Below, one piece after another: positions 7,555-17,053 of a stretch of DNA of 64,000 bases. Source of the DNA: Campylobacter curvus. Lineage in GTDB: Bacteria > Campylobacterota > Campylobacteria > Campylobacterales > Campylobacteraceae. The stretch covers positions 1,116,001-1,180,000 of the forward strand of contig NZ_CP053826.1 of the NCBI RefSeq assembly GCF_013372125.1, in the 5' to 3' direction. The position numbers and the translations under genes were made by a program. The notes below the pieces were generated by a model. The model did not search any database, was not told the DNA's origin, and was given only the letters and a program-made list of their open reading frames with translations. The first letter of the stretch is position 1. Every line of letters starts with the position of its first letter.

Positions 7555-9330
7555 ATGGCAGTCGGAAGTATAACGAATTTAGGATTTGGTACAAACAACA
7601 GCGCACTAAATGACGAGCTCGTAAATAAGCTAAAAAAGGCCGATGAAGAGGCTCAAATAAAACCTATAACAAGCCGCATAGAGAAAAACGAGATAAGACA
7701 AAAAGACCTAGCTGCGTTAAAAACTCTCGTCAGCAATGTCAATGTCAGCGCAAAGTCGCTAGCAAGCGAGACTTTGTATCTAAAAAGGCAAGTAAGCTCC
7801 ACCGGAACGGCCGCTAGCATAACGGCTGCAAGCGGCGTCAGCATACAAAGCTTTGATCTTGATGTCAAGCAAGTAGCTCAAAGAGATACATACCAAAGCT
7901 CGAAATTTTATAGCTCTACAAGCTTGCTCGGCCTCACACAAAACGGCTCTTTCGATGTTGAAATAAACGGAAATAAATACTCTATCGGCGTCACCAAATC
8001 AACGACATATCAAGATATCGTGGATAAGATAAACGAGGTCAGCGGCGGGAATTTACAAGCTCGTATCCTAAACGTAGGCGGAAGCAACCCTTATCAAATA
8101 ATGCTTCAATCAGCTGACACGGGAGCTACTCAAACAATAAAATTTTCAAACGATACAGCTGGGGTTTTAGAAAAGCTGGGCTGGGACAGCAACCAAATAC
8201 CAGTCACCGACGAGAGCGGCAACCCAGTATATAACAGCGACGGCACACAAAAATTTACGTCGAATTTAGAAAAAAACAAGCTTATGTCGGCACAAGATGC
8301 GATCTTTAACTACAACGGCGTAAATGTAACGCGCACCAAAAATACGATCGACGATCTGCGCCCAGGCGTCACTATCACCCTAAAAGAGGCCGGAAAGTCA
8401 TCTTTTAGCATCGGTCAAGACACTACCGACGTTGCAAAGGCTGTGGAAGAATTTATCAAAGACTACAACCTGATGGTAACAAATTTAGGTATAGCGACAA
8501 ACTACGATGAGGAAAAGGGCTCGGGCTCTTTTCAGGGAAGAAGCGAGATAACGAGTATCCGCTCAACCGTCAGTCGCCTAGTCACCGGACAAAACGACGA
8601 AGGCAAAGCTTTAAGTAGATTCGGCATAATTACCGACAAAGACGGTAAATTGATGCTTGATGATAAGAATACACTAAGCAAAGCTCTAAGCTCAAATCTC
8701 GAAGAGGTGCAAAAGTTTTTCATGGGCTCAAGCAAGATCGAGACAATAAGCTATATAGGCGTAAATAAAGTTGCCAGCGGACAACTGGATATCAAAACGG
8801 GCGATCTATCTATAAATGGCAAAGCCGTGAAATTTCAAACTGCAGCAGGATCGACCGCCGCACAAAACGCTCTCGCGCTTCAACAAGCCATAAATAGCGC
8901 CGGCATAGAGGGCGTAAGCGCTAGCCTCGATAGTAGCGGCGAGAGGATAGTACTAAAGCGAAGTGACGGTCAAAATATCGAGATCAAAGGCGATGCCTCG
9001 GCTCTAAATCAGCTTGGTATGAGCACGGCTACCGTAAATGCGGTGACAACTAAAACGGCTGGACTTTTTACAAATTTAAACTCGAAACTAGAAGAAATCG
9101 TCGGCATAGATAACAGAAAAGACGGCACATTGACCGTTCTTGCCAAACAGCTCAAAGAAGAAGGCGAGTCTTTGACTACAGACAAAGAAAATACTCAAAA
9201 GCTGCTAGATGAAAAATATAACACGATGAAAGATAGATTTATCAAATATAACTCCATCATCGCAAATTTAGAAAATCAATTTTCTACGCTAAAGCAGATG
9301 ATCGAGCAAGAAATGAATAGCAAAAAATAA
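7555..9330 (+). CDS. fliD: Flagellar filament cap protein FliD (HAP2)
   Basis: 591 aa from ATG 7555 (MAVGSITNLGFG), chosen because AAGGAG sits 8 nt upstream; an in-frame ATG 18 bp earlier lies inside flaG. FliD caps the growing filament and folds incoming flagellin. Conserved blocks: N-terminal GFGTNNSALNDELVNKLKKA, KDLAALKTLVSNVN and VKQVAQRDTYQS; C-terminal LKEEGESLTTDKE and YNSIIANLENQFSTLKQMIE, the D0/D1 helices. Length is in the Campylobacter range (about 600-640 aa). Confidence 0.96.
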   Translation: MAVGSITNLGFGTNNSALNDELVNKLKKADEEAQIKPITSRIEKNEIRQKDLAALKTLVSNVNVSAKSLASETLYLKRQVSSTGTAASITAASGVSIQSFDLDVKQVAQRDTYQSSKFYSSTSLLGLTQNGSFDVEINGNKYSIGVTKSTTYQDIVDKINEVSGGNLQARILNVGGSNPYQIMLQSADTGATQTIKFSNDTAGVLEKLGWDSNQIPVTDESGNPVYNSDGTQKFTSNLEKNKLMSAQDAIFNYNGVNVTRTKNTIDDLRPGVTITLKEAGKSSFSIGQDTTDVAKAVEEFIKDYNLMVTNLGIATNYDEEKGSGSFQGRSEITSIRSTVSRLVTGQNDEGKALSRFGIITDKDGKLMLDDKNTLSKALSSNLEEVQKFFMGSSKIETISYIGVNKVASGQLDIKTGDLSINGKAVKFQTAAGSTAAQNALALQQAINSAGIEGVSASLDSSGERIVLKRSDGQNIEIKGDASALNQLGMSTATVNAVTTKTAGLFTNLNSKLEEIVGIDNRKDGTLTVLAKQLKEEGESLTTDKENTQKLLDEKYNTMKDRFIKYNSIIANLENQFSTLKQMIEQEMNSKK

Positions 9331-9341
9331 GAAAGAGACAG

Positions 9342-9713
9342 ATGAAATCAGCAGCATATAATGCATACGCTCAGTCAAGCTTCGGGGGCATAGAGTCCCC
9401 GACCAAGCTCATCGAAATGCTTTACGACGGAATTTTAAAATTTATATTTCGCACGAAAAAAGCCATGGAAGTCGGAGATATAGAAAAAAAAGTTTATTAT
9501 ATAAACCGCGCCAATGCGATATTCGTAGAGCTTTTAAATTCGCTTGATTACAGCCAAGGGGATGTAGCTCACTACCTAAGCGGACTCTACGCCAGGCAGA
9601 TGCAGCTTCTAGCCATGGCAAACATAAACAACGATATGAACGCACTAAATGAAGTGACAAACGTAGTAAAACAACTCTCCGAGGCCTGGAGAGAGGTGAC
9701 CGCAGATGAATGA
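9342..9713 (+). CDS. fliS: Flagellin export chaperone FliS
   Basis: 123 aa, all helical. Binds the C-terminus of flagellin in the cytosol and delivers it to the export gate. Family features: early NAYAQSS, then KLIEMLYDGILKF, INRANAIFVELLNSLDY and the C-terminal VVKQLSEAWREV. It overlaps the next small gene by 8 bp. Confidence 0.95.
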   Translation: MKSAAYNAYAQSSFGGIESPTKLIEMLYDGILKFIFRTKKAMEVGDIEKKVYYINRANAIFVELLNSLDYSQGDVAHYLSGLYARQMQLLAMANINNDMNALNEVTNVVKQLSEAWREVTADE

Positions 9714-9933
9714 GTGGATCAAAGATCTAAAACTAGCCTTGCTAAACGAAGACTTTGACGCTATCATAACCCTTTCGGATAAATTTAACGAGAGCGATTT
9801 TAAAAATTTAGAGGATATGCAAGAGGCGCAAGCCCTGTTAGCTCAAGCCAAATCTTTTTTTGAAAACAAATCCTCTCACATCCAAGCAGAGCTTTCAAAG
9901 CTACAAAAAGCTCAAAAATACATAAAAAATTAA
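9706..9933 (+). CDS. Small helical protein after fliS (FliT-like position)
   Basis: 75 aa, no recognisable domain. Charged, helical, ending in a coiled-coil-like KSSHIQAELSKLQKAQKYI. Translationally coupled to fliS (start inside the last codons). The position and size suggest a FliT-type or FliS accessory chaperone, but that is inference from context only. I recall a comparable small gene in the same place in C. jejuni. Its stop codon abuts the 3' end of rnpB on the other strand. Confidence 0.6.
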   Translation: MNEWIKDLKLALLNEDFDAIITLSDKFNESDFKNLEDMQEAQALLAQAKSFFENKSSHIQAELSKLQKAQKYIKN

Positions 9934-10244
9934 GGCACGGCGATAAGCCGAGTTCTGTCGTGAGTGATCATTTATCTACTCTAAATTTTACAATTTAGCT
10001 CTAGCGAAGGGTTTAAATATAAGACTAAAACCGTCCCTTCTTGCTGCAAGTTGGGTTTATAAAGCCGCGCGAGTTGCCAAGCGCGCTGGTGGGCTCTTAC
10101 CCCGCCGTTTCACCTTTGCCACGTTTAGTGGCTGTTTGCTTTCTGTTACACTTTCCCTTAGGTTGCCCTAGCCATCCGTTAGATGGAACTTCGTCTTATC
10201 GCAGCTCGGACTTTCCTCTTTTTCAAGCGATCACTTGCCGTGCC
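9934..10244 (-). ncRNA. rnpB: RNase P RNA (M1 RNA)
   Basis: About 311 nt, minus strand. Catalytic RNA that matures tRNA 5' ends. The 5' end carries GGCACGGC (complement of 10237-10244), which pairs with GCCGTGCC at the 3' end (complement of 9934-9941) as helix P1. Diagnostic conserved segments are GAGGAAAGTCCGAGCT just after the 5' end and CAGAACTCGGCTTATCG near the 3' end. GGTAAGAGCCCACC and AGGGAAAGTGTAACAG also match the bacterial type A core. No tRNA or protein frame explains this region. Confidence 0.95.
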
Positions 10245-10250
10245 GAGGCA

Positions 10251-10256
10251 ATTATA
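10251..10256 (-). promoter_or_regulatory. -10 box of rnpB
   Basis: TATAAT on the minus strand, 6 bp before the inferred rnpB 5' end (10244). It lies in the 35-bp gap after the truD stop, so rnpB has its own promoter rather than depending on truD read-through. Confidence 0.7.
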
Positions 10257-10279
10257 GCGAAAATTTGGGAGGGTTTTCT

Positions 10280-11404
10280 CTAATCGAAAATATTTTTATG
10301 CAAAATTTCTTCCAGCACCACCGTCGCATACGACCCCTTTTGTAACGTAAAGCTCATCGTAAAGTGCGCCTTTTCCGGGATATATTTATATTCCACATTT
10401 TCAAGATAGCTCCACGCAAAGCGCCGCGAGCCACTCATTTTGGCGTTAAATTCGCGCGCCTCGCCAAACACTTCATCCTCGATCATACGCGCGGTGCGGG
10501 TCGCCTCATAGGCCTTCGCACCGACGATGAGCCCGCAGCTTGTGATGTCGCGGCGAGCAAATCTTTCTAGCTCCGCGTCCAAATCCTCGCACAAAAAGCA
10601 CTTGCCATGCGGGTAATGTCCCAAAACTTCGCCCGCGATCAGCTTGAAAAACCGCCTTTGCGCCTTTAAGCTTTTTAACTCCTCGCGCGGGATAAATTTG
10701 TAAATTTCGCCAAGCTCAGCGAGACTAAAATCCTGCGCAAAGCGTGAAATTTCAACACGTTTGCTAAGCCAGCGGTTAAAAAGCTCGCTTTGATACGCCG
10801 AGATCAAAAACTCGCTCATTTTTGGATTTTTCAGCCGCTTGCCATTTAGCGTGCCCGATTTTAGCAGCTCCTGCCCGCTCGCGGCGTTATCGCCAAATTT
10901 ACCAAAGCGCTGATAGCCAAAATAGTTCGCAAAGCCCGACGCATCCAGCGTTTTGATCGCATTTTCCAGTTTTACCGCCTCGCTTGGCATGACCTTTTTT
11001 AAGCGGATGAAAAAGTTGTTTGCGTGCAGATGTCCGACGCGAAGCTTATTTTCATGCGCGACAGTGCTTAGAATTTTCATCTTTTCGTGGCTAAAATTTG
11101 CCAAATTCGCCTCAAATTTACGCGGCATCGAGACAAACTGCGTCGTCATGCCCTGCTTGTCTTTTAGCCCCGCGTAGCCAAATTCACGTAGCTTCACGCC
11201 GGTAGCGTCGCTTAGCGCGCGCAGTGCCTCCTGTGTCGTCATGTCCTTTTTGGCGATTTCGATCATGAGGTGCTCGCCCTGCCCGCTAAAACTGTAAAGT
11301 GGCAGCTCGCGCACGACGAAGTCATCGGCGTTTTTGCTAAAATGCGCGTTTATTGGCGCGTGCGTGAGCGTGTAAAGCGGCTTAAAAATGGTGTCCTCTT
11401 GCAT
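10280..11404 (-). CDS. truD: tRNA pseudouridine-13 synthase TruD
   Basis: 374 aa. Converts U13 of certain tRNAs to pseudouridine. Diagnostic segments: [32 protein letters not shown] with the catalytic Asp in [13 protein letters not shown], and NYFGYQRFG. The TruD-specific insertion domain follows, and [15 protein letters not shown] lies near the end. Size is normal. The first 23 bp overlap the end of thiL. Both are on the minus strand and probably form one transcript. Confidence 0.95.
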   Translation of the reverse strand: MQEDTIFKPLYTLTHAPINAHFSKNADDFVVRELPLYSFSGQGEHLMIEIAKKDMTTQEALRALSDATGVKLREFGYAGLKDKQGMTTQFVSMPRKFEANLANFSHEKMKILSTVAHENKLRVGHLHANNFFIRLKKVMPSEAVKLENAIKTLDASGFANYFGYQRFGKFGDNAASGQELLKSGTLNGKRLKNPKMSEFLISAYQSELFNRWLSKRVEISRFAQDFSLAELGEIYKFIPREELKSLKAQRRFFKLIAGEVLGHYPHGKCFLCEDLDAELERFARRDITSCGLIVGAKAYEATRTARMIEDEVFGEAREFNAKMSGSRRFAWSYLENVEYKYIPEKAHFTMSFTLQKGSYATVVLEEILHKNIFD

Positions 11405-12203
11405 GATTTTTGTATCTTCCTTTTGTGATTTTTCCTATCAAATTTAGCCTGACGCGGGCTTTTTTGGCTTCGTTTTTGACACGGGCGGCGTGACGCGGGC
11501 TAAAAGTAAATAAAATTTCATACTCTTCGCCGCTTTTTAGCTGCATTTGGCTTAATTTTCGGCTAAATTTCACCCCGCACCCGCTCGCCGCACAAAGCTT
11601 GGCTAGATCCATTCCCAGCCCGTCAGAGACATCCATCGCGGCGTTTATAAATTTTGCCGCCGCGTAAAAAAACCTCTCTCTTAGCACGGGTTTTACAAAG
11701 CGCGAATTTGCCCCGACCTGCCCGCCGTTTTGCAGCGTACGAAGCCCTTTTAGACTGCCTCCGAGCCTGCCCGTGTGAGCTACTATGTCGCCCTTTTTCG
11801 CGCCGCTTCGACGCATAACTTTGCCCGCAAGCTTGCCCACGATAGTGACGCTTAAATTTAGCGCGTCAGAGCTGATCGTATCGCCGCCGATGATCTGCAC
11901 GTCAAACTCGTCGCAAGCCTTTTTTATACCGCGCGTGAGCTCAGTTATCTGCGCGCGCGTGAAATTTCGCGGCAAAGATAGCCCAAGCAGCGCAAATTTT
12001 GGTCTCGCGTTCATCACGATGCAGTCGGAGAAATTTACGATCATCGCCTTATAGCCGATCTGCTCTAAATTTAACCAGCCAAGCTTAAAGTGTGAATTTT
12101 GCGCGAACAAATCCTTGCTAAACACCTGTGTGCCGACGACCGCTGCGTCATCGCCGATAAATTTACTCTCAAAACATCCGATCGTGAAATTTTCTTTATC
12201 CAT
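11382..12203 (-). CDS. thiL: Thiamine-monophosphate kinase
   Basis: 273 aa. Last step of thiamine diphosphate synthesis, phosphorylating thiamine phosphate. ThiL/PurM fold features: [53 protein letters not shown] and [13 protein letters not shown]. It is shorter than the usual ThiL (about 300-330 aa), mainly at both ends, but the nucleotide- and metal-binding aspartates are all present. The ATG is preceded by a short divergent gap shared with the gene at 12276. Confidence 0.92.
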   Translation of the reverse strand: MDKENFTIGCFESKFIGDDAAVVGTQVFSKDLFAQNSHFKLGWLNLEQIGYKAMIVNFSDCIVMNARPKFALLGLSLPRNFTRAQITELTRGIKKACDEFDVQIIGGDTISSDALNLSVTIVGKLAGKVMRRSGAKKGDIVAHTGRLGGSLKGLRTLQNGGQVGANSRFVKPVLRERFFYAAAKFINAAMDVSDGLGMDLAKLCAASGCGVKFSRKLSQMQLKSGEEYEILFTFSPRHAARVKNEAKKARVRLNLIGKITKGRYKNHARGHHF

Positions 12204-12275
12204 TTGACGATTATATTAAATTTGGTTTTAAATTTAAAGCAAAAACCGCTAAAATTAGCCGAAAAAGGAGCGCTC

Positions 12276-13322
12276 ATGCTTGAAGTCAGGATTTTTAGAT
12301 TTGACGCGAAACACGATGTTTTAAGATATTATAAACCGTATTTTTTTGATGAACCGGGCTTTAAAACGCCTGAAACTTTGCTAAAGGAGGTCAAAAAACA
12401 AGATCCATTTTTTGAGTGTGGCAAGAGTTCGCATATCAAAATAAACGGTGTCGTAGTGCCGATAGATTGGGATTTTGATGATATTTTGAGACATTTTGGC
12501 GACAAGCTCACGATCGAGCCGCTTAGCACGAAGCGAGCTGTCAAAGATCTAGTGATAGATGACGGTGATTTTTGGGCTAAATTTAAGCCGTTTGCCAAAT
12601 TTTGCGATGCAAGCGACAAGGCGGCATACGCGCAGCTCGCACCATATTTTTACACCGATTTTATCAAGGACTACGAGAGCGGATTTGTGGGGGCTAGCGC
12701 GATAATGTTGGACAAAATCCTATGCGAAAAATACCCGCAAAAAAAAGATGAAATTTTACAGCTTGTCGCGGATAAAAAGACGGGCGTCTGGATAGCGCGA
12801 AATTTGAGCGATTTTATAGTGCATGGTAGCGAAATTTACGATACGGCAGTAGAGTTTGCAAGCTCAAATTTAAAGCAGCCAAAGAGCGAGAGAAAAGCTC
12901 TAGCACCAGAGCCCAATACGGGCAGGATTTTAGAGATGGAACACGATTTTGACGGGTTTAAGATAGCCTTTACAGGAGAGATCTCACCCGAGCTAAAAAA
13001 GCTAAAAGCTAAATTTATAAAGCCGCAAAGTGCGAATCTACCGTGCGGGTTTGATATGCTGGGGCTAAATGACGAGCTGGCTTATAAGCTGGCAAGTAAA
13101 ATTTTATTCGAGGCGTTTGATAGCGGGGCGGACTTTTTACTGGCCCTAAACGAGGCGCAGTTTTATATGTTCGACACTCTTGGCGTGAAGCTATCGAAAT
13201 TTTGCGGTAGAGATTTGGATGGATTTTATATACTTAGACAAAGCGAGCTGATAGCGCTAGCAAACGGTGATATCCCTCAAAGCTTAAGCGAGCATAGGCT
13301 AAAAGTCGGGCTGGTTTTATAG
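12276..13322 (+). CDS. Ferredoxin-fold protein of unknown function (DUF5644-like)
   Basis: 348 aa from ATG 12276, chosen for AAGGAG 5 nt upstream; an in-frame ATG 177 bp earlier runs inside thiL. Residues 1-90 (LEVRIFRFDAKHD, YYKPYFFDEPG, LTIEPLSTKRAVKDLVIDD) resemble the N-terminal [2Fe-2S] domain of succinate/fumarate reductase iron-sulfur subunits. Of the cluster cysteines only one remains (ECGKSSH), so the domain probably binds no cluster. Residues about 250-348 (LPCGFDMLG, FDSGADFLLALNEAQFYMFD) form a second conserved domain. No respiratory partner gene is adjacent. Confidence 0.6.
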   Translation: MLEVRIFRFDAKHDVLRYYKPYFFDEPGFKTPETLLKEVKKQDPFFECGKSSHIKINGVVVPIDWDFDDILRHFGDKLTIEPLSTKRAVKDLVIDDGDFWAKFKPFAKFCDASDKAAYAQLAPYFYTDFIKDYESGFVGASAIMLDKILCEKYPQKKDEILQLVADKKTGVWIARNLSDFIVHGSEIYDTAVEFASSNLKQPKSERKALAPEPNTGRILEMEHDFDGFKIAFTGEISPELKKLKAKFIKPQSANLPCGFDMLGLNDELAYKLASKILFEAFDSGADFLLALNEAQFYMFDTLGVKLSKFCGRDLDGFYILRQSELIALANGDIPQSLSEHRLKVGLVL

Positions 13323-13493
13323 ATTTATAATCCGAGCAATATATTATTGTTTTATTGTTATGTTTGCAACATTTGGCTACTTGGTGAACTAATTTGAGAT
13401 AGAATTTAGACTTATAAGCGCTAAAACTAAAAGCACCTTTCTCATCTGCCAATCCATTTTTCGTTTATATTCACCGCTTTTTACTCGCACATC

Positions 13494-13544
13494 AAACGCT
13501 GTTCGCGTCCGCCATTTTTCGCTCGCATCGAAAACGCTGTTCGC
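13494..13544 (-). repeat. Duplicated 13-mer AAACGCTGTTCGC
   Basis: The 13-mer occurs at 13494-13506 and 13532-13544 in the 240-bp gap after the ferredoxin-fold gene. Its reverse complement occurs in element copy 1 at 5795-5807, and a 12/13 match lies at 52916-52928 next to copy 4. This may be a relic of a related element. The rest of the gap shows nothing recognisable. Confidence 0.5.
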
Positions 13545-13562
13545 ATTTACTTTCATGCTCGC

Positions 13563-15371
13563 TCATCCAAAAATCTCAAATTTCTCAAAAACGCTAGGCT
13601 CGTCCGCCACGATGCCACGCCTAACGAGGCTCTCCACGACTTCGCGGGTGCAGTCTGTTTGCTGCGGCCACTCGCGCGTATAGCCGTCGCGCGCGTCCTT
13701 GCTCGTGGCGTCGATGCAGATTTGCTCGCCGTCGATGTAAATATCGCGCAGCGCGTCGATGTTATTTACCACGCGCCAAAGCAGCATATACGGGTTTTCG
13801 AGGCGATTTTCCAGCCCAAGGACGACTAGCAGTTTAAAGTGCGCTCTAAATTTAAGCAAGCTCTCAAAAAGCTCGCGCGCTACGACATTTTTATCAAATT
13901 TAACCACGCAGATAGGACATTTGCTCTCGCGCACAAACTGCGCCAGCTCGCTCACGCCGCTATTTGCACTTCTAAATTTAGCTAGCAGCGCGGCGTCATC
14001 CAGTCTTTCGATCTCGCCCGCACTAAAATCCTGCGTCGCATCCACGCCAAGCTTGCCGCCAAAGCAGGCATTCGGGCTTGCGTGATCGAGCTGGTCGCAC
14101 ACGCCCTCGCTTATTAGAAGCGATCTCGCCCCCAGCCTATCAAGCACAAATTTCGCGAGCGCCTCGTAGTCTGTGAGCTTTGGCGCGTCAGCCCCGACAA
14201 AGACGGCATGCTTGACAAAGCTCATCTGCCCCACGCCCCAAAACGCGTGCATAGCCTGCTTTGCGTGCGCGGGGTAAAGCGTGTTGATTTTAGCAAGGAT
14301 GAGGTTGTGAAAGACGCCGTTTTCAGGCATGTTGTAGTCTATGAGTTCCGGCACTGTCGTTTGCAAAAGCGGCAGGAAAATGTGCTCGGTCGCCCAGCCC
14401 ATGTATTTGTCTTCAAGCGGCGGCTTGCCAACGACCGTGGCGTGAAAAATCGGGCTTTGCTTGTGCGTAATCGCCGTCACCTCCATCACAGGGAAGGGCT
14501 CAATGGGCGTGTAAAAGCCCGTGTGATCGCCAAAAGGCCCTTCAAGCTCGAGCCACTCGGTATCCACGAAGCCCTCTATCACGTAATCGGCGTCGTGCGG
14601 GACGTAAATTTCATTCGTGAGCGACTTCACGAGGCGGGCGGGGCTTTTGCGCACAAAGCCGTAAAGCAGCAGCTCGAATACGCCCTTTGGCAGCGGTGCT
14701 TGACCGCACCAGATATAAAGCGGATCGCCGCCGATCGCGACGGATACGGGCATCTTGCGCCCGGCGCGCTTGTATTCGCCGAAGAAATTCGCCCCGTCCT
14801 TATGGATCTGCCAGTGCATGCCAAGGCGGTTTTTGCCGTAAATTTGCAGGCGATACATGCCTAAATTTTGAAGCTCGCCGTCCAGGCTTTGCGTATAGAC
14901 CTGCCCCATCGTGATGAACGCCCCCCCGTCCTTTTCCCACGTTTTTAGCGCTGGAAGGTCGCGCAGATCGACGTTTTCGCCAAAGTGCGAGACCTGCTGG
15001 CACTCGCCGCACTCTTTTAGGCGGCGGACGAAAATTTTACGCATCGAGAAAAGATAGCTTAGAAAATTTATCTTTTCGGTGAAATTTTTTGGCTTTTTAG
15101 GCTTTAAAAGAGCTGAAATCTCGCTCGCTACAGCATCCGGCGTAGTGTCAAATATGAGCTCCAACGCGCGCTTTGAGCCGTAGATGTTTGTGAGTACGGG
15201 CGGGAATTTTCGCCCCGTTTCGCGGCTAATGACATTTGTAAAAAGCAGCGCCTGCGAATTCTCGCGCTTGACCTCGATGTAGCTAGCATGCGCAATTTCA
15301 AGGTCGATGTCGATCTCCTCTTTTACCTCGCGCAGTAGCCCGTTATCTTTTAAAAGCTTGATGTAGTCCAT
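13563..15371 (-). CDS. ubiD: UbiD family decarboxylase, probable menaquinone (futalosine) pathway
   Basis: 602 aa. UbiD enzymes are prenyl-FMN-dependent decarboxylases. In Campylobacter, which makes menaquinone through futalosine, this homologue is assigned to decarboxylation of the naphthoate intermediate. Visible segments: KTWEKDGGAFITMGQVYTQ, NLGMYRLQIYGKNRLGMHWQ, HKDGANFF, VAIGGDPL and LEGPFGDHTGFY, with the catalytic E-x-x-x-R-type region around ELEGPFGDHTG. The GDPLYIWCGQAPLPKG loop is typical. Last gene of the haem/quinone operon. Confidence 0.9.
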   Translation of the reverse strand: MDYIKLLKDNGLLREVKEEIDIDLEIAHASYIEVKRENSQALLFTNVISRETGRKFPPVLTNIYGSKRALELIFDTTPDAVASEISALLKPKKPKNFTEKINFLSYLFSMRKIFVRRLKECGECQQVSHFGENVDLRDLPALKTWEKDGGAFITMGQVYTQSLDGELQNLGMYRLQIYGKNRLGMHWQIHKDGANFFGEYKRAGRKMPVSVAIGGDPLYIWCGQAPLPKGVFELLLYGFVRKSPARLVKSLTNEIYVPHDADYVIEGFVDTEWLELEGPFGDHTGFYTPIEPFPVMEVTAITHKQSPIFHATVVGKPPLEDKYMGWATEHIFLPLLQTTVPELIDYNMPENGVFHNLILAKINTLYPAHAKQAMHAFWGVGQMSFVKHAVFVGADAPKLTDYEALAKFVLDRLGARSLLISEGVCDQLDHASPNACFGGKLGVDATQDFSAGEIERLDDAALLAKFRSANSGVSELAQFVRESKCPICVVKFDKNVVARELFESLLKFRAHFKLLVVLGLENRLENPYMLLWRVVNNIDALRDIYIDGEQICIDATSKDARDGYTREWPQQTDCTREVVESLVRRGIVADEPSVFEKFEIFG

Positions 15372-15413
15372 TTTTGTCCTTGAAATTCCACGTATTTTAA
15401 TTTGCCGTCTAGC

Positions 15414-16121
15414 CTAAGTCGTCTTAAAAAGATACCACTTTGGGGCGATTTGCTCGATCATTATGTATTCGTGCGGGCTCATTTTAGGCAGTTTGGATGG
15501 CTTGTCCACGCGCATGAAACCCACTGTGTTGTCAGTCACGCCGCCGATCGTCAGGACAAAATTTTCATTTTGAAACCGGGCACTTGTAAAATGCAGTTCG
15601 CTTAAAATTTGCTCCGCTTTTGCCCCGTTGCCTACGCTTTTTGCCTGAAAAATGGCTTCAAATTTATCCAAATTTTGCTTGCCAAACGCGACCAGCTCGC
15701 TATCCCTTGCTATCATCAGCCTTATCTGCTCTATATCCACGAGCCGCTTGTCCGCCTCGCTTGCCTTATCGCAGCTACGCGCGATTTGTTTTGGGATTTG
15801 CATGAGCGCGAGCACTCTAACGGCGTAAATTTTCTCGTCTCTCACGAAAAAATAAAGATCAAACCAGTCGTCCTTCTGCTCGATGCTAGCGCGGATGACT
15901 TCGTATTCGCCGCTTTCGTCTTGGCTCTCGCCGATGCCAAGCGAAGATACGCCTTTAAGCGTGACATCCTTGCCAACTGAAAATTTTCGCTCTTTCATCT
16001 CGCCTGCAAAATGAGCGGCTTTATCAAAATTTGGGTCTGTAAAAAGCTGTTTAATAAGCCCAGTGTTTGAGCCGGCGAAAGTAAAATTTAACGCCGCAAA
16101 AAGCGCGAGCAAAAATTTCAT
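15414..16121 (-). CDS. Exported protein of unknown function between hemC and ubiD
   Basis: 235 aa. Signal peptide MKFLLALFAALNFTFAG, then a soluble mixed alpha/beta periplasmic domain with no family I recognise. It overlaps the hemC stop by 4 bp, so it belongs to the operon. As I recall the C. jejuni order, hemC is followed directly by ubiD, so this gene may be a lineage-specific addition; that needs a genome comparison. Confidence 0.6.
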   Translation of the reverse strand: MKFLLALFAALNFTFAGSNTGLIKQLFTDPNFDKAAHFAGEMKERKFSVGKDVTLKGVSSLGIGESQDESGEYEVIRASIEQKDDWFDLYFFVRDEKIYAVRVLALMQIPKQIARSCDKASEADKRLVDIEQIRLMIARDSELVAFGKQNLDKFEAIFQAKSVGNGAKAEQILSELHFTSARFQNENFVLTIGGVTDNTVGFMRVDKPSKLPKMSPHEYIMIEQIAPKWYLFKTT

Positions 16122-17053
16122 AAATTCGCCATCTCCTCGGCGCGTTTTAAAAGCTCTTTTGCCCCGCGAGCGATAAATTCGCGCGCAAGCTCCTTGCCAA
16201 CGCTCTCAAACTCGCTCTTTTTGGCGGTCAAATTCTCGGTGATGACTTCGCTCCCGTCAGGTAGCCCCACGATCGTATTTATCTCGATCTCTTCACCCGC
16301 TAGCCTTGCGTTTATGCCGATAGGCACTTGACATCCGCCCTCTAAAAGCGTGACGAAATCGCGCTCCACACGCGTTTCGATAACCGATCTTTCATCGTTT
16401 AAAAATTTGATCTTTTCTAGGATTTGAGCGTCATCTACCGCCTCGACTCCGAGCGCCCCCTGCCCCATCGCCGGCGTCATCTGCTTGATGTCAAACGGAT
16501 AAATATGCGCGACTTCGGTGGCTAAATTTAGGCGGTTTATGCCCGCCATCGCAAGGATGATCGCATCAAATTCGCCCTCTTTTAGCTTGCGTAGCCTTGT
16601 TTGCACGTTACCACGAAGCGAGATGATGTTTAGATCGGGGCGCATCCTTAGAAGCTGCATTTTACGGCGCAAGCTCGTCGTGCCGACCTTTGCACCCTGC
16701 GGCAGATCGTCAAATTTAGCGTAACGCTCGCTGATCATCGCGTCTCGCACGTCTTCGCGCGAGCAGATCGCGGCGAGCACGAGCCCCTTTGGAAACGCGA
16801 CAGGCACGTCTTTTAGGCTATGCACGGCGATGTGCGTTTGCCCGCTTAGCATGCTATCTTCGAGCTCCTTTGTGAAAAGCCCCTTGCCGCCGATCTTTGC
16901 AAGCGGTGTGTCAAGGATCACGTCGCCTTTGGTCTTCATCCCGACCAGCTCGACTTGTAGCCCAGCATGTTGCGCCATCAGCCGCGCCTTGATATGCTCG
17001 CTCTGCCAGAGTGCGAGCGCACTTTTTCTCGTTGCGATTTTTAAAATTTTCAT
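16118..17053 (-). CDS. hemC: Hydroxymethylbilane synthase (porphobilinogen deaminase)
   Basis: 311 aa. Joins four porphobilinogens into hydroxymethylbilane for haem. Conserved: IATRKSALALWQSEHIK (residues 5-21), TKGDVILDTPLAKIGGKGLF, AVHSLKDVP, GTTSLRRKMQL and LRGNVQTRLRKL. The dipyrromethane cofactor cysteine is in LLEGGCQVPIG. Start overlaps the preceding stop by 4 bp. Hem genes separated by proS and other genes in one operon are normal for Campylobacter. Confidence 0.97.
   Translation of the reverse strand: MKILKIATRKSALALWQSEHIKARLMAQHAGLQVELVGMKTKGDVILDTPLAKIGGKGLFTKELEDSMLSGQTHIAVHSLKDVPVAFPKGLVLAAICSREDVRDAMISERYAKFDDLPQGAKVGTTSLRRKMQLLRMRPDLNIISLRGNVQTRLRKLKEGEFDAIILAMAGINRLNLATEVAHIYPFDIKQMTPAMGQGALGVEAVDDAQILEKIKFLNDERSVIETRVERDFVTLLEGGCQVPIGINARLAGEEIEINTIVGLPDGSEVITENLTAKKSEFESVGKELAREFIARGAKELLKRAEEMANL

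Noticed and set aside
14208-14864. 218-codon frame on the plus strand opposite ubiD
   Set aside because: Codon composition follows the antisense of a clearly real UbiD protein; rich in Arg/His without domain features.
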